From NCBI RefSeq assembly GCF_964340395.1, contig NC_135566.1, forward strand, positions 4,041,001 through 4,105,000: 64,000 nt of DNA, in the 5' to 3' direction. The DNA comes from Glandiceps talaboti. Its lineage: Eukaryota; Hemichordata; Enteropneusta; Spengelidae. The position numbers and the translations under genes are program-made. The notes below the pieces were generated by a model, which saw only the letters and a program-made list of their open reading frames with translations, was not told the DNA's origin and made no database searches. Shown piece by piece: positions 29,327 to 36,989 of the stretch; position 1 is the stretch's first letter, and every line of letters starts with the position of its first letter.

Positions 29327-29949
29327 TTTCCAGAATAACATGCTTCACACACAAAATGTGATACAACATCTGATAATTCCCAAAACTATAATTACATATT
29401 ATTATTTTATATAATTCCTGATAAGTCAAAACACTATAGGAAACAAATTAATGCTAACTATGATTTTAGAATGAATGTTATGTTACTATGTCAGAAATTA
29501 CTGCCTTTGAACAGTCACGTCATTTCAAAAACAACTTAATTTAGAGTGTTAAACATTCCATTTTTAATATATTTCAAAACAAGTAATTTTGGTCGAAAAG
29601 TTATTTTTGCAACTGTGAGATGTTACTTGAACAAGACCCACTAATAGGAAAGGTAGCCATGTTTGGCTTCTGAGTATTTACCAGCAAATAGCTTTGAGTG
29701 TGTGTGGTCTACTTTATTTTCAGAATAAAACTCCTACACAAATAATTAAAATGGATTTTTTTTAATTGATTATATCTCAATGCCTTAATTTGTGTCTTAC
29801 AGAATACCTTCCGTACACCAGTGTATACCACATCACAGAGGAGAAACGCCATGGGAGTAGGTCTGGTCTTTGAGGCTGATCTATCCACACATGAACACAT
29901 CTCTCACTGGGTATTACAAGGCATTTCTCTCATCCTTAACACAGATTAG
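36..29949 (+). CDS. DNAH10: Axonemal dynein heavy chain 10, C-terminal 2495 residues (5' end outside window)
   Basis: Motor heavy chain of the two-headed inner dynein arm (I1/f) of motile cilia; it couples ATP hydrolysis in its AAA ring to sliding of axonemal microtubules. Thirty-five exons join in phase: 36-182, 625-816, 1269-1387, 2070-2364, 2875-3132, 3657-4142, 4541-4693, 5219-5752, 8827-8991, 9553-9682, 11456-11647, 12504-12592, 12939-13181, 13790-13987, 14747-14980, 15508-15605, 16021-16186, 16522-16892, 17102-17323, 17744-17891, 18427-18562, 19098-19252, 20872-21090, 21719-21992, 22601-22860, 23103-23441, 23869-24069, 24515-24820, 25427-25598, 26123-26254, 26956-27167, 27760-27927, 28406-28586, 28851-28996, 29803-29949. 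All internal boundaries are AG/GT and no exon is broken. The product follows vertebrate DNAH10 almost without gaps, including the C-terminal HISHWVLQG and LNTD-like end, which separates it from other axonemal heavy chains. The human protein is about 4470 residues, so roughly 55% is here. The paralogue assignment rests on remembered family sequence. Confidence 0.96.
1269..2364 (+). other. DNAH10: DNAH10 AAA2 nucleotide-binding module
   Basis: The exon at 1269-1387 encodes the P-loop GPTGGGKS at 1329-1352. The next exon (2070-2364) encodes the Walker B stretch [11 protein letters not shown] from 2233. In axonemal dyneins AAA2 binds nucleotide but is generally regarded as non-hydrolysing. The intron between the two exons splits an Arg codon. 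Confidence 0.9.
3455..3560. repeat. Fold-back repeat in DNAH10 intron, related copy near 45655
   Basis: The stretch beginning TTTGCACTCATGCTTGGAGT is followed after a short loop by its imperfect reverse complement, giving arms of about 40 bp. One arm reappears in inverted orientation at about 45655-45705 (GAAAGTGCAGCAGAAAACAC). It looks like a short non-autonomous transposon relic. Confidence 0.6.
3657..5752 (+). other. DNAH10: DNAH10 AAA3 module
   Basis: The P-loop GDTGTSKT lies at 4074-4097 and Walker B ([11 protein letters not shown]) ends at the splice donor after 4693. The exon 5219-5752 holds the sensor I region ([14 protein letters not shown]) and the helical lid ending in [13 protein letters not shown]. 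The three microexon candidates lie in the intron that follows this lid. Confidence 0.9.
5921..5938. repeat. Poly-C tract
   Basis: A run of C of about 15 bases lies in the large DNAH10 intron. Similar C runs occur near 11687-11711, 40506-40519 and 61511-61525. Confidence 0.9.
6672..6695 (+). other. Candidate 24-nt microexon 1 in DNAH10 intron 5753-8826
   Basis: ATGCAG precedes and GTGAGT follows a 24-nt open block encoding eight residues (NDTEPTSR). It is in phase 0 at both ends, like the flanking exon junction 5752/8827, so inclusion would not shift the frame. The acceptor pyrimidine tract is weak. Human DNAH10 aligns across this junction with no extra residues, so it would be an optional insert. 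Confidence 0.35.
7165..7188 (+). other. Candidate 24-nt microexon 2 in DNAH10 intron 5753-8826
   Basis: A good acceptor (TATATTCCTTTTCAG) and a GTGAGA donor flank a 24-nt phase-0 block encoding DKQVDIIR. It has no stop and its length is a multiple of three. This is the best supported of the three units. Confidence 0.45.
7199..7240. repeat. (CAA)n microsatellite
   Basis: Tandem CAA/ACAA units begin 10 bp after the donor of microexon candidate 2. Confidence 0.9.
7622..7639 (+). other. Candidate 18-nt microexon 3 in DNAH10 intron 5753-8826
   Basis: ATATTCAG precedes and GTGAGT follows an 18-nt phase-0 block encoding DKIKLE. The peptide opens with Asp-Lys like unit 2. Length and phase again preserve the DNAH10 frame. 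Confidence 0.4.
9060..9330. repeat. Imperfect GATG/GGAT tetranucleotide tract
   Basis: Purine-rich degenerate repeats of GATGGATGGAC type lie in a DNAH10 intron. The long frames seen on both strands here come from the repeat. Confidence 0.85.
9763..10105 (+). mobile_element. Dispersed repeat A, copy 1
   Basis: Starts with ATGAATGAAGTGAGCTAAGG and runs to ACCACAAGCAAATGC. It aligns over about 300 bp with 17999-18300 in the same orientation, including TTGTTATAACATCTAGCATT and TGCTTTGATAAGTTA-like blocks. No coding capacity is seen; it is probably a short non-autonomous element sitting in the AAA4 P-loop intron. Confidence 0.7.
10620..10910. mobile_element. Dispersed fold-back repeat B, copy 1
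   Basis: Inverted arms at 10642-10675 and 10680-10711 (TTCATTCAGCC...GTGACCT against AGGTCAC...GCTGAATGAA) form a hairpin. The hairpin is followed by a tail of about 200 bp that aligns with 19620-19800. Partial copies occur at 49770-49865 and 59305-59385. Confidence 0.7.
11109..11305 (+). repeat. Tandem duplication of about 101 bp
   Basis: Two diverged copies share CACAAGAAATTG(C/T)TGT(A/G)TGTCAGTG, spaced by about 101 bp. They lie upstream of the exon at 11456 and account for the frame that appears to extend that exon upstream. Confidence 0.7.
12127..12366. mobile_element. Large fold-back element in DNAH10 intron
   Basis: Arms at 12127-12220 and 12270-12366 are reverse complements over about 95 bp with scattered mismatches. 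For example, ATATCAAGTGTAAAGTAAAC faces its near complement GTATACTTTTACACTTGATAT. The loop is 49 bp. No open frame is present; this is the architecture of a fold-back MITE. Confidence 0.8.
14015..14500 (+). repeat. 21-bp minisatellite in a DNAH10 intron
   Basis: About 22 imperfect copies of a unit whose core is TCAAAGTTCAATCTAATTATG begin 28 bp after the splice donor at 13988 and stop about 250 bp before the next exon. Because 21 is divisible by three, open frames persist on both strands (MSKFNL-type and LNFDM-type peptides). These are artefacts of the repeat, not genes. Confidence 0.95.
14747..16892 (+). other. DNAH10: DNAH10 stalk coiled coil and microtubule-binding domain
   Basis: Exons 14747-14980 and 15508-15605 encode the Lys/Glu-rich heptad helix of coiled coil 1. 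Exons 16021-16186 and the first part of 16522-16892 encode the microtubule-binding tip (VTEIRSFAKPP, then [19 protein letters not shown]). The rest of 16522-16892 encodes coiled coil 2 ([14 protein letters not shown]). Exon order and phase match a single continuous stalk. Confidence 0.9.
15708..15935 (+). repeat. Tandem repeat of about 72 bp, three copies
   Basis: Units begin ACTTCAACA at 15708, 15781 and 15851, with a broken fourth at about 15923. Each contains GATTTAAAGGTCTATTCACTT-like sequence. It is intronic, just before the exon at 16021. Confidence 0.9.
17400..17705 (+). repeat. Dispersed repeat C, tandem copies
   Basis: Three units share GTAACCTCTACCTGAGTTC...AGTCATTTTACCAGG. The last continues through TTGCCAGTTTTAGCAGATTT, which also occurs at 46311-46440. 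An inverted, broken copy lies at about 54440-54790. Confidence 0.7.
17999..18300 (+). mobile_element. Dispersed repeat A, copy 2
   Basis: Begins TTGCTTGAATGAAGTGAGCC and matches repeat A at 9763-10105, with many point changes and small gaps. It lies in a different DNAH10 intron (17892-18426). Confidence 0.7.
18818..18925. repeat. (CATT)n/(CATC)n microsatellite
   Basis: A run of CATT, then CATC, tetranucleotides in a DNAH10 intron. Confidence 0.9.
19489..19800. mobile_element. Dispersed fold-back repeat B, copy 2
   Basis: CTTCATTCAGCCAAGGAAAA and, after a loop of about 45 bp, CCCTTAGGTCATGAGTATTT form the arms. The downstream tail ends in ATAAATTCCATATTTT as in copy 1. Confidence 0.7.
22210..22440 (+). 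repeat. 51-bp tandem array in DNAH10 intron
   Basis: The motif GAGAGAACACAGG recurs at 22261, 22312 and 22363, a period of 51 bp, with degenerate edge copies (about 4.5 in all). Since 51 is 17 codons, several frames stay open on both strands. No splice sites support an exon here. Confidence 0.9.
24120..24450. repeat. TGTG/TCTG/TATG microsatellite
   Basis: A compound tract of TG, TGTGTC and TATG repeats lies between the donor after 24069 and the exon at 24515. Confidence 0.95.
26590..26885 (+). repeat. Tandem repeat of about 95 bp, three copies
   Basis: Units share ATAGTGAAA...CACTGGCATGATAGTGTATAC-like blocks. It is intronic in DNAH10. Confidence 0.75.
29281..29330. repeat. (ATTT)n tract
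   Basis: About eleven TTTA units precede TTCCAGAATAACA. A similar junction (tetranucleotide run, then TTATTTCACCAGATAACA) occurs at 51427-51475, which suggests both mark the end of a retroposon family. Confidence 0.8.
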
Positions 29950-31476
29950 ATTAAAAAGTAACTTGACAGCAATAAGCCATACTCTCAATGACTGCAAATT
30001 TAGTTCAGAATATTAATCACTCGTACAAACATCAATGAAAGAGACAATACACTAAACAGAGATATTTAACTTCATTGAGTTCCATCATGTGTTGATGTGT
30101 ACACACAAGAATGGATGTTATAACACCATGTAAATGATATATTTTGTTAGTGTGAGTGATTTTAACATGAAACTGTAAATACTGTTCAATATTCAAGCTT
30201 CTTATCTGATGGCTTTGATGAATTGTAATTTAATAATTGTGTGTAATTACAAATTTTGATGTTCAAACTGTTTCCTTTGATAAAAGGCTTCAAGCTCTTT
30301 CATGTAACATTCTGTATTATAGAAATGATATATTCCGTCCAGTTTTAATACTCAGAAATATATAAAGAAACCTGTGTTTCTACTCAACATGTCTTGGTTT
30401 CCTTTCACAAAGATTTGCAATATATTCTAGACCATGCAGTAGCCTAGTATAGCGTCATTTTTGTTTTCATAATGTCCCTTCTTTTACCTCAGTGTAAATA
30501 ATACAGGTTGACATCAAGTCATCTGTTCATACAGTCTGTTTGTACACCTGTGAAAATGAGAATGAAAGAAAAACCATTAGTGACTTTTACATTTTTCACA
30601 CCCAATATTCCATAATAACAAATTAGCTCAAACGACACATGTATGTAACTATACAAATTTCAGAATGACCCACTTTAGCCCAGTCCAGACAATACATACA
30701 TATACTCTTTACCCATGTGAATAGGACTTCTAAGATGTTAAAAAGAATTTCAAAAAGTCCAAAATACACCATTTATGCATTTTCACAAATATTAGAATGA
30801 CTAACTTTAGTCCTGTCCAGGAAGTACATTTATACTGAGTTATCCATGTCAATTCAAACTTCAAGATATAAAAAAAATAAATTGAAATATATTTATACAT
30901 TTCTAACTTAATGTCTAAAATTCTATTCTTAAAAAGAAATAAAGTGTAACTTCCATTAATGTGGTTTTGTTTGCAGACACAGAAAATATTCTTATGTGAA
31001 GAATGAACTTGTATTTTGTTTTGATGCACAATAAAATGTGTTTATTACTATATTTTAGTTATAATGTGTTTGTGTTTGCAGATTTGTATGGAATGCAAGT
31101 GTTTGAATAATATAGTGTATTGTTTATCATATGGAATATACTCATGTTAGACATAGGACCACAGTTTGATTAAAGACAAGTATGTTCCTGTAATACTGGA
31201 TCCAGTTTAACATTAGACAAGACCCTTAAATAGTACTGTACATGTGATTGAACAGGATGGTCTGATATACTGTTTATCTGTTAATTCTGGCATGGTCATA
31301 TAACTTGAAAAATGTTGAATGTTGTTACCTATCCCAAGTCACCTTTATGTTACTTGCCCAAAGTCATGTTTATGTTATTTATATAAAGTCACGTTTCTAA
31401 TGATGTGAGAGGATGCATATAAAGCATACATGGAAAGGTTTCCTTCACATAGACGCAAGATAATTGTTATCATGAT
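29950..31476 (+). other. DNAH10 3' flank and intergenic DNA
   Basis: No gene is recognised. It starts with the presumed DNAH10 3' UTR, contains a diverged tandem duplication of about 132 bp (30655-30890), and ends upstream of the Ras-like gene. Confidence 0.6.
31030..31035 (+). terminator. Candidate polyadenylation signal for DNAH10
   Basis: AATAAA is followed about 30 bp later by a TG-rich stretch (AATGTGTTTGTGTTTGC), the usual downstream element. It would give a 3' UTR of about 1.1 kb. Earlier weak signals cannot be excluded. Confidence 0.4.
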
Positions 31477-33081
31477 ATGCTGGTGTCTGAGCATCCATAC
31501 CTAGGAGTTAATTGGCTCTTGTTCGGTCCTGCTGCAACATCTACTTTACCCACTAAAGCTAATAGGATGATGCGAAACAACGCCAACAACCAAGGCCACT
31601 GCAGACATATCAAAAATAATAACTGCAATGATTCTTCCTCCGAATACATCGATAGAGTTATCAACATCAACACAACACTTACGACTTTCCAGCGAAAGAG
31701 AGTAATATACTGGCCTTCGTCGACGGTTGTTTTGGGAACATCTGGGGTCGGCAAATCATCTATTCTCACCCGATTCTTATTCGGGACTTTCCGCAAAGAC
31801 CATAAAATAACTATAGAGGACTTCTACAGGCGGACATTTCGGATTGATGGGGTAAGGATTTTTGAAAATATTTCTAATGGCAATGGATACACTTTTGTCA
31901 TTTTTTCAATTGCTCACTCAATTCCTTTCGTTTCCTGCAGTGTCGGTTCATTCGATCAAGAGTGAACGCAAAACGTAACTATCGGCTTTTCACAATCAAT
32001 GCTTCACTCGTGGGGGAGGGTGGGGGAGGGTGGTTGTGGGACAAACATCGAAAGTTCCAGAACAATTTAAAAAGTAATCTTCATAAATGGCATTATATAC
32101 ATCGTGAAAACCCATTTCTTTACAGAGGTAAAAAAAAGGGGCGAAATTTCCACAGTTTGCACTGTTCATTGAATAATTTCCCATCGCAGATATATGTTTA
32201 TAGAAGAAGCTAAGTAAAATTCTTACAGTTGTGTTTATTTTGTGGAAATGTTGCCACAGTAATTCATTAGTGAAAATCAAGCATTGATTGTGAAACAGAT
32301 AGCCGACACCTTTATTACATGTAATATCACAGGTGGCTAGTTTCTATCTATCTATCATACCTATCTATATGTCTCTCTCTGTCCGTCCATCTACTACCTA
32401 TCTATCCATCTATCCATCCATCCATCCATCCATCCATCCATCTATATATTTGTCTGTCTGTCTGTCTGTCTGTCTAGGTATCTATCTATCCACCCACCCA
32501 TCCATCCATCCATTCATCTTATAATATGTCTCTGTCTCTGTCATTCTCGCAAACCAGAGTTATTATTTCTACCACTACATTTCGAAATAAGAGGCTTGTT
32601 AAGAATGTTGCCGTAAAACAGGCCGTGGTTTGCGACGATGTCTGTCTGTCAGTCTGATTTTGATTTTGGAGACATGATGGTAATAACCGCTACATTCATT
32701 CCATTAAAGGTTATATTACAAATGGATATGGTTGACACCTCTGGATTTCACTCCTTTCCTGCGATGAGGCGACTGGCAATTCAAAAGGCGAGGATTTTTG
32801 TTCTCGTTTACGCCATCGATGACTTGGAATCTTTCATCCAACTGCAGTACATTTATAAAGAAATCAGAGAGGAAAGAAGAGAGGAAAATTTACCCATCAT
32901 AGTTGTTGGCAACAAGACAGATCTCCAGGGTCAACGAGAAATCGCCCCTGATGAGGTTGAAATGGTGTTTAAAAAGAGACCAGAGATTGACTTTTTGGAA
33001 ACATCGGCAAAGGATGACGACAACATAGATCTTTTGTTTGAACGGATCTTCCACCAGGAAGTTATGAGAAAAGGTATATAA
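31477..33081 (+). CDS. Atypical Ras-family small GTPase, RASD/Dexras-like
   Basis: Predicted 248-residue GTP-binding switch protein from two exons, 31477-31851 and 32710-33081, joined in phase 0 at IDG|VIL. All nucleotide-binding motifs are visible: P-loop GTSGVGKS (residues 87-94), switch I TIEDFYR with Thr112, DTSGFH (134-139), NKTD (193-196) and ETSAK (222-226). The DTSG and FPAMRR signature resembles RASD1/Rhes rather than classical Ras. The residue matching Ras Gln61 is Phe138, so intrinsic GTP hydrolysis should be poor. The first ~80 residues are polar and Asn-rich; the start could instead be the Met-Met at 31567. The frame stops 22 residues after ETSAK with no CAAX box, but GTATAT at 33073 might act as a weak donor to an unseen exon. 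Confidence 0.8.
32341..32520. repeat. CTAT/CATC/TCTG microsatellites in the Ras-like gene intron
   Basis: Adjacent tetranucleotide tracts of CTAT, CATC, TCTG and again CATC types. Confidence 0.9.
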
Positions 33082-34280
33082 GGTGATAATAATATCACTG
33101 GGACGGTAAAGTAGGAAATATTGGACGTATCGACGAATGTATCTCATAGAATAAGAAAAGCTTCTTTTTGACAAAGATTAATGTAATGTGTACAGAAGGC
33201 TAAGGAACAACACAATACAATGTATTACTTTTCCTGTATACCAACAAGGCTGGTTCAGTAATTACATATCATTCGTTAAAGGGCTTATTTTACGATCTTT
33301 GAGAAATTTGAGGTAGGAATGACTTCATGGTATAATATATATTTAACATTTGAAAGCGAACAGAGCAACAGTTGAGGTGCAGTCAACGAAGCTGTTCTTA
33401 CGCAATTTTTCAGTGGGTGGGTAATTTTTCGACTTGTAGCGGGAGGGGAGCAAACAAGAAAGAATTGCGGCGAAAAAATCATGATTTTGAGACAGTTGGT
33501 GAGGAAAACATGGAATTGTGGGGAGGGGCACACATTGAACTGTTGGTATTGTGGAAAGCACAAACATTTTCCTGGTGGAGTGTGGGTAAATCATTCACAA
33601 TATTGGGTGGGCAGTGGGTAAGTTGAAACCCAGTGGGAGGGAGGGCAGATATCCTTCACCACCTGTGGGAGGGCACATATAAACAGTTAATTCCACTCCC
33701 CACAATTGTTTTGGAGGGCGATTCTATTAAAAACATCATTTTTAGTCTGAAACAACATATAATTAATGAAAACCTCAAATCTGACCATTGGCTGCACCTG
33801 ACAGATGGAACATATCGAATAGTTTTCAGTAAAAATATGTAATGGATACTTATATTTTTGTCATTTTTTAGTTCTTTATTAGTTTATTTAGATGTGTGTG
33901 TGTGCGCATGTGTGTTGTCAAGTGCACTGATAGTGGGTTTACAGAAAATTTACGTTCTTCTCAACGGACAGGACTCCACTTATGTGACTTAAAACAGTTG
34001 GGTTTCTAACCGGAATATAAGATTATACAAGCGGTCTGAAAGATATTTATTCTTATATGTTTATGATCGTTTATATAAGACAAATTAAATATCAAAATTG
34101 TCATTCACCAATAACCACGAGTCTTTGTCATTTTTGTGGGCAACAGAAATGGTTGGTTTATATATGTTGGGTGTGAATAATGTTTGTAAATGATGGCATG
34201 TATTGACAAAAAAAAAATATATGATTATTAAAACGCCCCAAAAATTCCCCCACTTGGAAGGATGCCTTTGTATTGGCAAC
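33082..34280. other. Intergenic DNA with degenerate G-rich repeats
   Basis: No gene is recognised. Between about 33400 and 33730 a loose unit of 30-35 bp recurs, marked by GTGGGAGGG and CAGTGGG. Frames there on both strands look like by-products. Confidence 0.5.
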
Positions 34281-34660
34281 AATTATTCATGATCAACTTA
34301 CCACTTTCCTTGAAAAATTTAATATTATTATAAATACCCATTATGGATTCCAAAAACACATAGCACAAAACTTGCTTTAGCTGATTTGGTTTCTGACATT
34401 ACAGACAAAATGGACAATGGTTTTAATAGTACATTTGGCATCTTTATTGACCTTAAAAATACTTTTGATACCATTGACCACCAAATTCTTTTGATACCAT
34501 TGACCACCAAATTCTTTTGATACCATTGACCACCAAATTCTTTTGATGCCATTGACCACCAAATTCTTATACAAAACCTGTCCTATTATGGAATCAGAGG
34601 TCGAACTCTCCACTGGTTCCAAAGCTATCCGGAAAATCACCCAACAGGTTTATGATGAGG
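34281..34660 (+). mobile_element. Non-LTR retrotransposon reverse-transcriptase fragment
   Basis: Conceptual plus-strand translation shows landmarks of a LINE reverse transcriptase of the Jockey/CR1 kind: an IHDQL..FLEK stretch, HYGFQK, GIFIDLK.TFDTIDH, then YYGIRG and LHWFQSY. Only about 125 residues of the domain remain, with no endonuclease, no catalytic YADD box and no intact ends, so it is a dead 5'- and 3'-truncated copy. The FDTIDH segment is expanded into four copies. It lies immediately beyond the 3' end of the minus-strand gene ending at 34674. Confidence 0.8.
34463..34566 (+). repeat. Four tandem 26-bp copies inside the LINE fragment
   Basis: TTTTGATACCATTGACCACC plus AAATTC is repeated four times, with one base change in the last copy. 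One unit would shift the frame, but the three extra copies add 78 bp, so the reverse-transcriptase frame reads through. Confidence 0.95.
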
Positions 34661-34673
34661 CCCAGGCTTTCTT

Positions 34674-36989
34674 TTAATCATGTGTCTGACATAATGTACA
34701 TCTGTCTGGATCCTCACTATTGACATTCACCATATCAACAGTATCTTCTTCCTCAGTCACACTTAGCTGCTTGACTTTAGTATCAACACTACTGGGACTG
34801 ACAGCATACCCCATTTTGGTGAGACGCTTGTGAGACTAAAACAGAAACGTAATACAATGTTAACAATGTGTACAGAGGTTACTGCAATAATAATAATAGT
34901 AATGTTGGTGTTTATATACAGCGCTTAGCACTTTCCCACTGTGCTCAAAGCACTTTGCAATTATTACCCCTGGCACAACAGCCTTAACTTTGTACTTCCT
35001 CAACTCCCTGGGGAGCATACAATCCATTGTGGCCTTTATATGAGTATAGGATTAAAGTATTCACATTGCAACCTCTATCCTACCAGGTCCCCAATTATAC
35101 AGCTGGATTGACAATACATTGTGAGAGCAACACAGGCAGTAAATGCAAACAGTATATCTATGCATGCATTAGATACGTCATCTATTATCAACTACAATTA
35201 CGTTTCCTACAAAACAACATATTTTAACTCAGGTAAATAAAAACTCCGAAAAAAAACCCAACATATCAATGGCACACTAGAACCAGCATCATGTCATACA
35301 ACTAAACAACAAATTTGATATACGTACAACATATGTGTTTCAGCAAACAATGCACAGCCATAACAATATTGCAAACTTTGATTGACATGAAGTAAACATT
35401 TAAAAATTATTTATTACCCTTTCTGACAGCCCTCCATTTTTCAATATAAAACCAATGTGATATGCTAAAGCTGACATGTGCTTTGATCTGGTCTTCAAGA
35501 TGGGACTAATCACACATCCAAATCGGTATTTGTCTGTGTAGGTTGGCACCAATATATTGATATTAATAGCTGCACAAATCACTGCAAATACAACTGGACA
35601 AACAGTTCTACACTCCTCAAAAAGTTGTTCAAATGAAAAGTCATGCAGACCTTCTCTGGTTGTCTTGCATAGTACAGAATTGAACTGGACTGAACATACT
35701 GCATTAACCTACAAGCAAAAACAGAATTTGCATTTATAAATACACAGAAGACAAGAAATAATCACAATACTGATTTCCTTTACCCAAGAATATTTGTTAT
35801 TATACTACCTACAGCAATGAGTGACTTTGTTGAACACATTTAAACTTAGTTGCTGTACCCACCTCTCTTTCTATCACTGGCACCAGATGCTGACAAAGTG
35901 CCTTGGTATTTAGTCCAATGGCTGTTTTGACTAATGTAGTGGTATCTTGGGCAACAATAGCCCTTGCAGCCTTGTGAAACACTGGGTCTATGATTTTGTC
36001 ACGTGTAGCAGATGGTGTTACAATGGTGATCTATGAAGAAAGCAGATAATGCTGATGATAAAACCTTAGTTTCTGTAAGATGTGAAGAGAAGGGCCTACA
36101 TGCCAGCATTTATTAATATGTTTGTGAAATCATTGCATTATTATTTATTATTTAGATCACCATTACCTTTCTGTACACACTTTACTGAGCATGTAATTGT
36201 ATGTGTTTACCCCAACACAAACTTGTGTGATTGTTCTTTATGGTATACTGTGTGATAAATTGTAAGATGTGTTGTGTTGTTCTGCCCTCACTGGCCAGTG
36301 GGAGGGGTTGACCAATGTGTGAGGGCACCCTGTCATGGCATACCTTACAGACTGTACAAGTACTAATACAGCAACACTCTACTGATTTTGTTGGTAAATT
36401 GGGTTGACAAAAAACAAACATACTTTGGCATGCAATGAGTTACCTGTATTTGAGTCTTTTCTGATGGCAAGGGAAGAGATTGTCTTGCTGTTTTCTTGCT
36501 GCCAGTTTTTGCTTGTTTACCTTGGGGACCAGGAGGAAGTGGTGGTATCATGACCTGTTCAACTACTAGAATACTTGGTGACTGGGGAACAAATGTGGAA
36601 GTATGTGGTCTTTTTCTACTGGGGGTACTTGGTCTTATCTCAGTGGGGGTACCATGACTTCTCTTCTGTGATGTTAAGGTCTTCAACTGAAGTTTGGCCT
36701 TTAAAGTTTCTTTAACTTCCTTCACAGTGTTTATACATTTCAAAAGTTTTCCAGTGAGGCTTTGACAAACGATACATACAGATGCCTGTTTTGACACAGT
36801 CACATCAAGACAAGTCGATAGTGTTATGCAATCACTCTCCTTCACCTTTCGTTTTCGAGTGTTGCCCTTCACAACCTTGCCTTTACTGTTCACAAAATCG
36901 TCAAGGAAGCTAAAACCACACACAAAACACTCATCAGCTGATTCTTGGTGCATTGTTTGAGGTGTTACACTTGTCATCATAGACTCCAA
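34674..36989 (-). CDS. Four-exon gene of unknown function with CxxC pairs (388 residues)
   Basis: Exons, read on the minus strand, are 36989-36444, 36030-35863, 35708-35418 and 34835-34674. All have AG/GT borders and all join in phase 0, ending in TAA. The N-terminal exon has CFVC (residues 21-24), CIVC (72-75) and a basic Pro/Ser-rich linker, and could bind zinc. The central exons encode a Cys-containing hydrophobic helical region and then SPILKTRSKHMSALAYHIGF and ILKNGGLSE, which resemble a repeated uncharacterised protein type in invertebrate genomes whose longer members I associate with a DUF6589-like C-terminal part. The protein ends with another CTLC. That relationship is from memory and unverified. 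If right, this copy lacks the large C-terminal domain. No function is proposed. Confidence 0.65.
34905..35125. repeat. Interspersed repeat relic in last intron of the CxxC gene
   Basis: TTTATATACAGCGCTTAGCA followed by CACTGTGCTCAAAGCACTTT and ATTATTACCCCTGGC resembles a widespread invertebrate retroposon end. Its class cannot be fixed from the sequence alone. Confidence 0.5.
36257..36351 (-). mobile_element. Short inverted-repeat element D, copy 1
   Basis: TGTAAGATGTGTTGTG at one end and GTCATGGCATACCTTACAG at the other are imperfect inverted repeats. The interior (GCCCTCACTGGCC...GTGTGAGGGCACCCTG) aligns with the reverse complement of 45798-45897. It lies in the first intron of the CxxC gene. 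Confidence 0.7.

Larger units (their letters stand above)
17102..29949 (+). other. DNAH10: DNAH10 AAA5, AAA6 and C-terminal domain
   Basis: Exons from 17102 encode AAA5 ([20 protein letters not shown] onward). A helical stretch between AAA5 and AAA6 ([14 protein letters not shown]...[15 protein letters not shown]) falls at 20872-21090. AAA6 is marked by [11 protein letters not shown] in the exon 23103-23441. The C-terminal domain carries [17 protein letters not shown] at 28406-28586 and ends at TAG 29947-29949. Confidence 0.9.

Noticed and set aside
33285-33626. Overlapping frames on both strands downstream of the Ras-like gene
   Set aside because: Degenerate G-rich repeat sequence with no splice or domain support; not a clear C-terminal exon of the GTPase.
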